From positions 1-57,849 of the forward strand of contig CAMAXT010000006.1 of assembly GCA_945862295.1 (NCBI GenBank): 57,849 bases of DNA, written 5' to 3'. Numbering within the stretch: the first letter of the stretch is position 1; each line of letters opens with the position of its first letter. The notes below the pieces were generated by a model. The model saw only the letters and a list, made by a program, of their open reading frames with translations, had not been told where the DNA came from and ran no database searches. Origin of the DNA: Pseudobacteriovorax antillogorgiicola (GTDB lineage Bacteria; Bdellovibrionota_B; Oligoflexia; Oligoflexales; CAIYRB01). Position numbers and translations under genes: made by a program. Shown piece after piece: positions 8,882 through 17,261 of this stretch.

Positions 8882-10138
8882 ATGGTTTTTAAGTTAAAAT
8901 CTAGTTGTTACTTGTTCCTATTGGCTTTCATTTTGTTTACCGATACATCGTTCGCAAGATTTCTTGAATCTGATGTCGAAAAAGTCGATCAAGAAGAACG
9001 TTATAATACCGAAACCTACAATGATAAATTTTCCTACCGCTATCCCTCTGATTGGAACCAGATATATGAAAAAAGCGACGCTGGGGTACGGATGAATGCT
9101 GGCAGCCTGAATGCCACTCGCTTTGATTATTATGAAGACGTCAAACTCCATGCGGCTAATGAGACCGCAGGATTTCAGTTCAATCAGCATCGGCACGAAG
9201 ACGTTGTCGAGCAAGGTACTTATAGGGAGATAAGAGCCAACGGGTTTTTTAGTCATGGTCTGTATATTTCAATGGTATCTGACGGTGGAACTTTTAAAGA
9301 GTACGGAGATGTCGGTTGGGCTCTAGGATACGGTGATGTCAGGCGACCGTTGGTAGAGATTCTCTACTGGTCGGTAGATCATTTTTACGACACTAAAAAA
9401 TCCGACATTGCAGATGAGAGAACGAGTCAAACTTGGACTCTTGCGCTGAAAAGTAATCTGCCGTTAGGAGAGAGAGTGCTGGTCTCTCTAGGTGCGGAGT
9501 ATGATCACCCGCTTACGTGGCATCGGCCAAGTCATGGCTACCTTTACAAATATCAGCAAGAGAATGTAAATTTGAATGCAGTTTACGAACTAAGTAGCGA
9601 GCAGAAAATTATTTTAGATTTTTCTTCAGCTCGTAAGAAAGAGTCGAAAGCTTGGAATCAAATCAACTTTGCAAAAAGTCTAGATCGCGAAGTGAATATC
9701 AGTGAAATGAAATGGTCGCAAAAAATTGCTGAGACTGTCAATGAAGTTGGCGGTGGCTATATCGATAGACGGGCAGCATATGTTCATCGAATAGATCCTG
9801 CCAACCAGGCCCAAGGTTTACCTGAAGACATGAGCCCAGCACATTCAAAACGTGACGAAACGGTTCTGTGGGCTACGCGCTACGAGCCGTGGATTGCTGC
9901 GCGGCATTTTATGCAATACGGATTTTTTATAAATTACGTGAATCTTAAAGAATCTCGTCATGACGTTGTCGCCGAGTCAAAGGTGCAATGGGCATGGGAA
10001 TACCGCTATCTTACAGGCACGCGTGTTGTTCTAAACACTACATGGGATATCAATCAGTTAACCGATGATTTTCCCTATGATAAAGAATCGTTTAAACCCT
10101 GGGGCGGTGGAGATATTCAGTTCATTGCTGCTTTTTAA
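8882..10138 (+). CDS. Predicted outer-membrane beta-barrel protein
   Basis: A signal peptide (FLLAFILFTDTSFA) precedes about 390 residues of alternating polar/aromatic strands with short turns, and the chain ends DIQFIAAF with a C-terminal Phe, as expected for barrel insertion by BAM. No named porin or receptor family is recognised and no plug domain is seen. It sits 45 bases before the urocanate hydratase start, so the two may be co-transcribed; a transport link to histidine or urocanate is only a guess. The ribosome-binding site is weak (TTCGG). Confidence 0.6.
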   Translation: MVFKLKSSCYLFLLAFILFTDTSFARFLESDVEKVDQEERYNTETYNDKFSYRYPSDWNQIYEKSDAGVRMNAGSLNATRFDYYEDVKLHAANETAGFQFNQHRHEDVVEQGTYREIRANGFFSHGLYISMVSDGGTFKEYGDVGWALGYGDVRRPLVEILYWSVDHFYDTKKSDIADERTSQTWTLALKSNLPLGERVLVSLGAEYDHPLTWHRPSHGYLYKYQQENVNLNAVYELSSEQKIILDFSSARKKESKAWNQINFAKSLDREVNISEMKWSQKIAETVNEVGGGYIDRRAAYVHRIDPANQAQGLPEDMSPAHSKRDETVLWATRYEPWIAARHFMQYGFFINYVNLKESRHDVVAESKVQWAWEYRYLTGTRVVLNTTWDINQLTDDFPYDKESFKPWGGGDIQFIAAF

Positions 10139-10183
10139 TAGTGTAGATTGCTGTGATTCGTTTATGTCGTGTGGGGACCAGAT

Positions 10184-12205
10184 ATGGATAATGCTCAGAT
10201 CAAAGCAGCTATGACAATCTCGTTAGACTTTCCAGGCGGGGTCCTACCACCTGCTCCTAAATTTAAGTCAGAATTGCGGCGAGCACCAAGACGCCAGTCG
10301 ACACTGAGCTTAAATGATAGAAAACTCGCTTTGAGGAATGCTCTTCGCTACATCCCAGAAACATTTCATGCCGAACTTGCGCCGGAATTTCTCGGGGAGT
10401 TTGAACAACATGGCAGGATCTATGGTTATAGATTTAGACCCGAGGGTCAAATAAAAGCGCGGCCCGTTAGCGAGTATGCGGGCAAATGCTTAGCAGGGCG
10501 TGCTTTACAGGTCATGATTGATAACAATCTGGATTTTGACATCGCACTCTATCCGTATGAGTTAGTCACTTACGGTGAGACCGGCCAGGTTTGTCAGAAC
10601 TGGATGCAGTATCAACTGATTAAGAAATACCTCTCTGCAATCACCGAGGATCAAACATTAGTGCTCTATTCCGGTCACCCGGTTGGTCTTTTTCCTTCAC
10701 GCCCGGAAGCCCCGCGGGTCATTCTGACGAACGCCATGATGATCGGTATGTATGATGATCCAAACAACTGGGCGCGAGCAGCAGCGATGGGCGTAGCTAA
10801 TTATGGACAAATGACTGCTGGTGGTTGGATGTATATCGGACCTCAAGGCATTGTTCACGGTACCTACAACACAATTTCAATCGCAGGCCGGATGAAGCTT
10901 GGGATTCCAGCTGATAAAAATTTGCGTGGCACGCTCTTTGTGACCTCAGGTCTTGGTGGCATGTCAGGAGCTCAAGGCAAAGCAATCGAGATCGCTGGCG
11001 GTGTCGGCATCATTGCGGAAGTCGACGCGTCGCGAATCAAGACCCGCAAAGAACAAGGGTGGGTTAGCGATGTTGCTGAGTCTCCTGAGCAAGCATTCGC
11101 AATTGCGGTAAAAGCAAAAAAAGAAGGTAAAGCTGTCGCTATTGCCTTTCACGGAAATATCGTCGATCTCCTGCAGTACGCCGTAAAGACCAATCAAAAA
11201 ATTGATATGCTGTCAGATCAAACGAGCTGTCACGCAGTTTATGAAGGCGGCTATTGCCCGCAAGGCGTGACATTCGCAGAGCGCACTCGCTTGATTGGTG
11301 AGGATCCAGATGAATTCCGGCGGCTAGTCGACAAGACGCTGAAAGCACATTACCTCGCGATCAAAGATTTGACTGCTAAAGGCACTTATTTCTTTGACTA
11401 CGGCAACGCGTTTATGAAGTCAGTCTTTGATACTGGCATCAAAGAAATTTCAAAAAATGGCGTCGATGATCGCGAAGGATTTATATGGCCATCATACGTT
11501 GAAGATATTCTCGGTCCTGAATTGTTCGACTATGGCTACGGCCCCTTTCGCTGGGTGTGCTTGAGTGGACTCGATTCTGATTTGAAGAAAACAGACCATG
11601 CTGCTGGCGAAACGATTTTGAAAGTTCGACCAGTGCTTCGTTACCAAGACCGTGATAATTACCAGTGGGTTCAGGACGCAGAAAAAAATCGCCTCGTAGT
11701 TGGTTCGAAGGCTAGGATTCTTTATCAAGACGCACGAGGTCGTAGAGAAATCGCTCTCAAGTTTAATCAAATGGTGCGAGACGGTGTTGTCGGCCCGATT
11801 ATGCTAGGGCGCGACCACCATGATACCGGTGGAACCGATTCCCCGTTTCGTGAGACTTCAAATATTAAAGATGGATCAAATGTCACCGCGGATATGGCGA
11901 TTAACATCTTTGCAGGAAATGCAGCGCGCGGCATGACCCTGTGCGCGTTGCACAACGGTGGAGGTGTTGGGATTGGCAAGTCGATCAATGGTGGTTTTGG
12001 GTTACTTCTAGACGGCACACCGAAGACGGATGAGATCATTCGTACAGCGATGACTTGGGATGTAATGGGCGGAGTTGCTCGCCGTTCTTGGGCTCGGAAT
12101 GATCATGCGATTGAAGTTTCGGCTGAGTTTAATCGCAACGGCGAAGGGCACATTACCCTGCCGTATTTAGTTAACGATAACTTGATCGATCGACTGGTGA
12201 AATAA
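10184..12205 (+). CDS. hutU: Urocanate hydratase, long form
   Basis: Urocanase (EC 4.2.1.49) adds water to urocanate to give imidazolonepropionate in histidine breakdown, using tightly bound NAD+. Recognisable segments are YGQMTAGGWMYIGPQGIVHG, the nucleotide-binding SGLGGMSGAQ, DQTSCH, and DHHDTGGTDSPFRE. ATG 10184 follows GGGGA; the earlier GTG at 10169 is less likely. At 673 residues it is about as long as the mammalian enzyme (676) and longer than common bacterial HutU (about 556). No hutH, hutI or hutG is adjacent, so the rest of the pathway must lie elsewhere or be missing. A strong terminator follows directly. Confidence 0.92.
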   Translation: MDNAQIKAAMTISLDFPGGVLPPAPKFKSELRRAPRRQSTLSLNDRKLALRNALRYIPETFHAELAPEFLGEFEQHGRIYGYRFRPEGQIKARPVSEYAGKCLAGRALQVMIDNNLDFDIALYPYELVTYGETGQVCQNWMQYQLIKKYLSAITEDQTLVLYSGHPVGLFPSRPEAPRVILTNAMMIGMYDDPNNWARAAAMGVANYGQMTAGGWMYIGPQGIVHGTYNTISIAGRMKLGIPADKNLRGTLFVTSGLGGMSGAQGKAIEIAGGVGIIAEVDASRIKTRKEQGWVSDVAESPEQAFAIAVKAKKEGKAVAIAFHGNIVDLLQYAVKTNQKIDMLSDQTSCHAVYEGGYCPQGVTFAERTRLIGEDPDEFRRLVDKTLKAHYLAIKDLTAKGTYFFDYGNAFMKSVFDTGIKEISKNGVDDREGFIWPSYVEDILGPELFDYGYGPFRWVCLSGLDSDLKKTDHAAGETILKVRPVLRYQDRDNYQWVQDAEKNRLVVGSKARILYQDARGRREIALKFNQMVRDGVVGPIMLGRDHHDTGGTDSPFRETSNIKDGSNVTADMAINIFAGNAARGMTLCALHNGGGVGIGKSINGGFGLLLDGTPKTDEIIRTAMTWDVMGGVARRSWARNDHAIEVSAEFNRNGEGHITLPYLVNDNLIDRLVK

Positions 12206-12221
12206 ATCTTTTCTTGAACTG

Positions 12222-12248
12222 AAAAAGACGCCTGAGCGTCTTTTTTTT
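12222..12248 (+). terminator. Rho-independent terminator after hutU
   Basis: AAAAAGACGC, loop CTGA, then GCGTCTTTTTTTT. The same GACGC/GCGTC core appears in the terminator at 16313. Confidence 0.9.
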
Positions 12249-12446
12249 CTAGAGATATTTTACTCGAATTCTAAATACTAATCGGGGCTTCACAACTTGT
12301 GAATGCTATCATTTGACCCGACTGGAATTCCGACTGCGACATCCGATATGCTTGATAGTAGAGGTTGCACAAAAGTTTGATCCTTTAAAGCAGCAACTTT
12401 AAAGGATCTGTGAAACCCCAAAACCAAACCATTTCAGGAGTCAGTT

Positions 12447-13106
12447 ATGAAAGTCTCAAGTACAATTATCGCGAAAAAATCAGTTTTGGTAAAGTCAGTT
12501 AAAGTAGTCGCATTGGCTGCCCTTCTCTCGTCAACGGTTGCTTGCAGCAACTACACAATCGCACCGGTTTGCAATCAAGACAACGCCGTGTCTCCTCCAG
12601 GATTGACAGGTACTTATACCTTGTCTTTGCAAAACGAAGACTTCTCCACGACGACTCAGGAATTCGACGTTCGTTATAGCAATGTCAAAGGACAACTGTT
12701 GTTAAAGGAAGAAGGTAAGGCAGTCACTACCTCAAGCCTTTGCTCTATCAATGGTTACATTGTCCAAGAAAGTTTTGATGATGAAATCGGCTACTACAGT
12801 CAAGAAAGGCTGATGATTACTGGCATGGGACTTAGTTTTTCTCCGATCTTCTTCGATCGAAATGAGCTAGTCGCTGCAGGAGTACCGGTAGAAGTAGTCG
12901 AGCTTCCTGGCAAAATTTACGGAATGCTTGCTCTTGGATTAGACGTTGCTAAAAAAGAAGGCTTCGTCGGAGCGATGTCGAAGATGATCAGCGGAACAAC
13001 TGATCCAATTCCTGCTCTCATAGTCGATAACAGCAACCAAACTTCCTCTGTTGTCTTTGGTGCTGCCAAAACGGGACCAGTTAGTCTCAATCTTCTCCGC
13101 AAGTAA
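12447..13106 (+). CDS. Predicted lipoprotein, paralogue of the 15532 product
   Basis: ATG 12447 has AGGAG seven bases upstream. The N-terminus is a long export signal ending SSTVAC, a plausible though imperfect lipobox. The mature region shares features with the protein encoded at 15532-16293: an early APVC...PPGLTGTYTL segment (APLC...PPNAAGRYRL there), an internal SLCSINGYIVQ (SVCKIGGVYYAQ there), and a VDNSN segment late (AENSN there). I do not recognise a named family. It has its own long leader (241 bases from the hutU stop, including the terminator) and lies just upstream of the TIGR02147 operon. The function is unknown. Confidence 0.6.
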   Translation: MKVSSTIIAKKSVLVKSVKVVALAALLSSTVACSNYTIAPVCNQDNAVSPPGLTGTYTLSLQNEDFSTTTQEFDVRYSNVKGQLLLKEEGKAVTTSSLCSINGYIVQESFDDEIGYYSQERLMITGMGLSFSPIFFDRNELVAAGVPVEVVELPGKIYGMLALGLDVAKKEGFVGAMSKMISGTTDPIPALIVDNSNQTSSVVFGAAKTGPVSLNLLRK

Positions 13107-13222
13107 TTTATACTAAAATGCAAAATTTGTTTGTTATGCGAGTCTCTACCGGTATTTAAAAACTGCATACCGGTAGGGATTTCAGTGCTCACGGATTGTG
13201 AATACTAATCATCGCTAGATAG

Positions 13223-13251
13223 TTGGACGCCGTTTTTTGTCAAGCTATACT
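13223..13251 (+). promoter_or_regulatory. Sigma-70-like promoter for the TIGR02147 operon
   Basis: TTGGAC at 13223-13228, a 17-base spacer, then TATACT at 13246-13251 (five of six to TATAAT), about 40 bases before ATG 13293. Confidence 0.5.
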
Positions 13252-13292
13252 CGTTGTAAGTTTTAAATAATTTGAATGCTGACGGACAATTT

Positions 13293-14180
13293 ATGACCCC
13301 GCTTCCTCCGAAAAAACCGAGTATCGAGCCTGAAGAGGGTGCTAATAAGCCGGATATTTTTGAGTTCATGGATTACCGTCAGTATCTTTTAGCAAGACTT
13401 GAATACCTTCAAACACTCGATCGTAAGTACTCCCAGCGCTGGGTAGCTAAACGCGCAGGGATCAAATCACCACAGCTTCTCACCATGATTATAAAAGGTC
13501 AGCGCCAGCTTAACCGCGATCTGGCTGCTCCAATAGCTGCCGCCTTAAAAATGGACGAGCGTGAAGCAGGTTATTTCCGTCTCATAGTTGATTTAGCGTT
13601 AACTGAATCCGATTCATCACGGCAAGAACTTCTTAAGAAAATAAATGCCTTAGTAAAAGAAGACATGTTTACAAGTATCACTCCCGACGGTGCGGTGATT
13701 TTTCGGGAGTGGTTCTATCCTGCAATTCGTGAAATCGTCATGCTAAAAGACTTTCGTGCAGATCCGACCTGGATTTCTGAACGCTTACAGATAGAGCCAA
13801 AACAAGCTGAGGACGCATTGAAAGAGCTGCTTGAACGCGGATTCCTCCGAGACGAAGACGGCTCACTCACTCGAACTGAACCAAGTGTCAGAACCGCGAA
13901 AGACAAGCTATATCCAATGTACCTTGGCGCCTATCATCTAAAGATTCTTAACGAAGCCTTTCGAGGTGTGCGTCATGACCGAGACAAAAGGCATTTCGAA
14001 GCATTGACCGTTTCAATCCCCAAAGCATTGATGCCACGTATAAAGCAAGAGATTCAAAAATTTTTTCGCGAGATAGATACGATGTGTGAAAGCGAAGAAA
14101 GCCGCGAAGAAGTCGTCCAGCTGCATATGTCAATGTTTCCACTTACGATCTGGAATAATATGGAGAGTTCAGAAAAATGA
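13293..14180 (+). CDS. TIGR02147-family DNA-binding protein
   Basis: The features match the TIGR02147 family known from Fibrobacter and Bdellovibrio relatives: an early FEFMDYRQYLLARLEYL, a helix-turn-helix-like stretch SQRWVAKRAGIKSPQLLTMIIKGQRQL, a second winged-helix-like half (ERLQIEPKQAEDALKELLERGFL), and a C-terminal LTVSIPKAL...IQKFFREI segment. It is expected to bind DNA in the cytoplasm. ATG 13293 is preferred to the TTG at 13272. Its stop overlaps the start of the next gene by four bases (ATGA at 14177-14180), so it is translationally coupled to two exported proteins and may regulate them. The target is unknown. Confidence 0.75.
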   Translation: MTPLPPKKPSIEPEEGANKPDIFEFMDYRQYLLARLEYLQTLDRKYSQRWVAKRAGIKSPQLLTMIIKGQRQLNRDLAAPIAAALKMDEREAGYFRLIVDLALTESDSSRQELLKKINALVKEDMFTSITPDGAVIFREWFYPAIREIVMLKDFRADPTWISERLQIEPKQAEDALKELLERGFLRDEDGSLTRTEPSVRTAKDKLYPMYLGAYHLKILNEAFRGVRHDRDKRHFEALTVSIPKALMPRIKQEIQKFFREIDTMCESEESREEVVQLHMSMFPLTIWNNMESSEK

Positions 14181-15535
14181 AGTCTGTTACCGTCTTTTCT
14201 ATGACTACTCTACAGTCACTTTTATTAACTGCCGTCGCACTGGTGTCGGTGGGTTCACAAGGTGGAACTGGTGCTGGTAATGAGTTTAAACATCTGATCA
14301 ATCAGGAATTCGACTTTCACGTCGGTATGCCAGACGACTGGGTTTGCAACGATTGCATGCAGGTGGAAGCTTCTGGAGCGGGAAGCGAATCCGAGATCCT
14401 CTGGAATATGGGTGCGCCTGAGGGATCTACATGGTTGAAAGCACGTTTTATCTCTGGCTTCCCTGCCACGACTGAAGCGGAATTGCATGATGAGATTAGT
14501 CGACGCCACCAGGGTACAGTTTGGCACTCTATGCAAAGGGCAGACGGCGCATTTATTGGGTATAGCAACTCACCTCTTGGTGATGCCGCTAACGCTGCTC
14601 TTGAGTACTACCTTGTAAAATCTAATATGGTCGTTTCGATTGAGTGGCTAAAAAATCCGGCCTTTCCTGAGCGGGCGTTGCAGCTTGATTTAATAAAAGC
14701 GTCAATTGACCGCGTTAGTGCACCCATCAAGATTAAGGGTATTAAAACTGAGACGGGAGGTGTTGTCCGCCCTGGTGACACTGTTTGTTGGCAAATTGAA
14801 GTCGATGATCTTAGATCGGGTTTTTCTGGAGATAGCATCCGCTCATTCGATATAAAAGGTGCGGTTAAACATTTTAGTTTTAAGTCGATTCAATGGATTG
14901 CAGATAAAAATTGGTTTCGCATTTGTCAGAAAGTCTCTTCTGTGTCAGGGGAAGATGGACTTACTGTCGATCAGGTCTCTTTTACGGATGGTTTCAGGGA
15001 AGTTTCGTGTAGGATCCCTGATTACAAAGCAAAGATAACAACTGACAAAAACAAGACTTCGGATGTTCTTTCCTGCAGTGGATTCGTTGATTCTGGCCAA
15101 GCTCCGCCTCCCTATTTGATAAGCCAGAGAGTTGCGAAAGTCGCTGTCGCGACTCGAAATGAGATGGGACCAATTGTTTCCAATATAAGTTTTGATGCAG
15201 TATCCAAAAAACTGCTGATCGATGCGCAGGATGAAAACGGTTTATACATGGCATCTATACATACCGCAAAAGGCTCAATTGTTGTGTACCCAGACCAACT
15301 GCTTAACCGATCTGAAGTCGATCTTAGCCAGTTGAGCTTTCCTGGCTGGAATCACGTTGTGCGAATCATCATCTATGACCGGGAAGGCCTTGCAACTATT
15401 TTAGATGCCCCTCAGTCACTCGACTCGTCTTTGAAAACGCGAGTCTTCTATGAAGTCCGAGATTGGAATGGTCAACGAAATTTAAGCAATATACCTGTCG
15501 TCGCTTGGTTGCAAGCTAGGAGGATTAGTCAGTGA
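14177..15535 (+). CDS. Exported protein of unknown function
   Basis: A signal peptide-like N-terminus (LQSLLLTAVALVSVGS) precedes a mature region with at least seven cysteines, consistent with a disulfide-bonded periplasmic or surface protein. Residues ~40-180 resemble the small export-associated fold that assesses user-type peptides (FDFHVGMPDDWVC...), but I cannot name a family. The middle (GGVVRPGDTVCWQIEVDD) and the C-terminus (ISFDAVSKKLLIDAQDENGLY) look like beta-sandwich modules. It overlaps the regulator upstream by ATGA and the lipoprotein downstream by GTGA, so all three are one tightly coupled operon. Confidence 0.6.
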   Translation: MKSVTVFSMTTLQSLLLTAVALVSVGSQGGTGAGNEFKHLINQEFDFHVGMPDDWVCNDCMQVEASGAGSESEILWNMGAPEGSTWLKARFISGFPATTEAELHDEISRRHQGTVWHSMQRADGAFIGYSNSPLGDAANAALEYYLVKSNMVVSIEWLKNPAFPERALQLDLIKASIDRVSAPIKIKGIKTETGGVVRPGDTVCWQIEVDDLRSGFSGDSIRSFDIKGAVKHFSFKSIQWIADKNWFRICQKVSSVSGEDGLTVDQVSFTDGFREVSCRIPDYKAKITTDKNKTSDVLSCSGFVDSGQAPPPYLISQRVAKVAVATRNEMGPIVSNISFDAVSKKLLIDAQDENGLYMASIHTAKGSIVVYPDQLLNRSEVDLSQLSFPGWNHVVRIIIYDREGLATILDAPQSLDSSLKTRVFYEVRDWNGQRNLSNIPVVAWLQARRISQ

Positions 15536-16293
15536 ATACTAAAATGGGATTAGGCTTCGTCATCGTTATACACTTCGCTTTGATCGCTTCTGGATGTGAG
15601 ACTCCATTGAGGGCGCCTCTTTGCCAGGAAGGTGAGTTTGAGTTTCCACCGAATGCTGCTGGTCGGTACCGATTAACTACAATGGGACAAAGCCCGTCTT
15701 ACAGCGGTGCTTTCGCGCAATTTGAAGATTTCGAATTCGAAATCTCTGAACAGAACAACCATTATGAACTCGCGACTTTTGGACCTGTTATGCTTCCCGC
15801 TAGAATTTTTGGCTTGAAAAACAATAGTACTGTCCACGTCCAAAAAGCACTTTCTGATTCCAAACAGTCGTTGGACGATAGTTCTCCGATTCTTGATATC
15901 GGATTACCACTTTCAGTCTGTAAAATTGGTGGCGTTTATTATGCCCAAAATCTTAATGAGAACTCAACCTACAGCATTTCACGCCTGGATGTATCTCCAA
16001 CAGGTATGACGACTACTGCCATTGGTTGGAGTCCGGACTCGCTTAAATCTATCGGCGTTTCCTATTTTGCGTTGCCGGGATTCAATCAATTTGCCGACGA
16101 TGGCAAGATGGAATTCGACCAATTAAGTCCCGTTACTATAATTGCTGAAAATAGTAATATTGATGAAGCTACCCGTCTCAAATTACTTGCTGTCGCGCGA
16201 CCAACATTTTTCGGGACAGTATTTAGCCGGTTGCCTGAAAAGGCGCTAAAGCGAGCAGTATCAAGGAAATTGCTGTTACCCAAGGCCCGGTAA
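15532..16293 (+). CDS. Predicted lipoprotein, paralogue of the 12447 product
   Basis: The start is GTG 15532, overlapping the upstream stop (GTGA). The lipobox is IASGC. The mature protein shares its APLC...PP...G.Y.L beginning, SVCKIGG core and NSN late segment with the lipoprotein at 12447-13106, on the other side of the regulator. The rest has no recognised domain. A bidirectional-type terminator follows 20 bases after the stop. It is the last gene of the TIGR02147 operon. Confidence 0.6.
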   Translation: MNTKMGLGFVIVIHFALIASGCETPLRAPLCQEGEFEFPPNAAGRYRLTTMGQSPSYSGAFAQFEDFEFEISEQNNHYELATFGPVMLPARIFGLKNNSTVHVQKALSDSKQSLDDSSPILDIGLPLSVCKIGGVYYAQNLNENSTYSISRLDVSPTGMTTTAIGWSPDSLKSIGVSYFALPGFNQFADDGKMEFDQLSPVTIIAENSNIDEATRLKLLAVARPTFFGTVFSRLPEKALKRAVSRKLLLPKAR

Positions 16294-16312
16294 TTTGAGA
16301 AGTGATTTAAAC

Positions 16313-16341
16313 AAAAAAAAGACGCTAAAAGCGTCTTTTTT
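16313..16341. terminator. Bidirectional rho-independent terminator
   Basis: AAAAAAAAGACGC, loop TAAAA, GCGTCTTTTTT. It has A and T tracts on both sides, so it can serve the plus-strand lipoprotein gene and the convergent minus-strand FKBP gene. Confidence 0.9.
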
Positions 16342-16359
16342 ATACCAGAAAACCTATAA

Positions 16360-17085
16360 CTACTTCTTAGCAGCGGCCTTCGGCTCTTCTACTTTCTCGA
16401 TAGAAAGAAGTTCAACTTCGAAAATCAAAGTTGAGTTCGGGCCGATAGATTCGCCTGCGCCGCCTTCACCATAAGCTAGCTCAGCTGGGATGAAAAGCTG
16501 CCATTTAGAACCTGGTTTCATCAATTGGAGTGCTTCTGTCCAACCTTTGATGACACCGTTAACTGGAAATGTAGCCGGTTGGCCTCTTTTGTATGAGCTG
16601 TCGAATTCAGTACCGTTGATCAAAGTTCCGCGGTAGTGAGTTTTAACAGTGTCAGTTGCTTTTGGTGAATCGCCTTTACCTGCAGTCAATTCTTTGTACT
16701 GCATGCCGCTAGGAAGTTTAACGATGTCTTTTTTCTTAGCGTTTTCTTCTAGGAAAGCTTTGCCTTCTTTAGAGTTCTTTTCGCCGTCAGTTTTTTGCTT
16801 AGTTTCAGCTTTTGCTTGCAGATTTTTCTGCAAATCAGTCATCAGCTTCTGAGATTCTTCTGCATTCAGAGGTGAAGCAACGCCAGAATTAGCTTCCTTC
16901 ATTCCGTTCAGAACCATGTTCATGTCAACATCAAGTCCGTCTCTTTTGAAGTTCGAACCGATTTGGTAACCGATCATGTAGCTTACTTTGTCTTTTTCGC
17001 TGCTAAGTTTTGTTGCTGCAAGAGCACCAGAAGTGCCAAGTGCCAAAGCAGGAATCACTAAAAATTTTAAAAGAGACGTTTTCAT
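16360..17085 (-). CDS. FKBP-type peptidyl-prolyl isomerase, Mip/FkpA-like
   Basis: ATG 17085 gives a clean signal peptide (MKTSLLKFLVIPALALGTSGALA) with GGGTG upstream; an in-frame GTG nine bases earlier is less likely. Residues ~30-115 form the helical dimerisation domain typical of Mip/FkpA (KVSYMIGYQIGSNFKRDGLDVD), and residues ~125-235 the FKBP fold: VKTHYRGTLINGTEFDSSYKR, then VIKGWTEALQLM, GSKWQLFIP, LAYGEGGAG and LIFEVELL. This is a periplasmic foldase that isomerises Xaa-Pro bonds. It has a short Lys/Ala-rich tail. It stands alone. Confidence 0.9.
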   Translation of the reverse strand: MKTSLLKFLVIPALALGTSGALAATKLSSEKDKVSYMIGYQIGSNFKRDGLDVDMNMVLNGMKEANSGVASPLNAEESQKLMTDLQKNLQAKAETKQKTDGEKNSKEGKAFLEENAKKKDIVKLPSGMQYKELTAGKGDSPKATDTVKTHYRGTLINGTEFDSSYKRGQPATFPVNGVIKGWTEALQLMKPGSKWQLFIPAELAYGEGGAGESIGPNSTLIFEVELLSIEKVEEPKAAAKK

Positions 17086-17261
17086 CAAAATCACACCCTA
17101 TGTTATATGAATTGATCCGACCTAATCAGCATAAGATTCTACTCACGCAACGAACTACCGACACGATGCGGCGTTTATTGACAGCTTTTGTCCCTGCTGT
17201 TAGCTTGCATAAATCTATCAAATACAATTAAAAAAGCTACAAACAAAGCTAAGGGTCCAAA

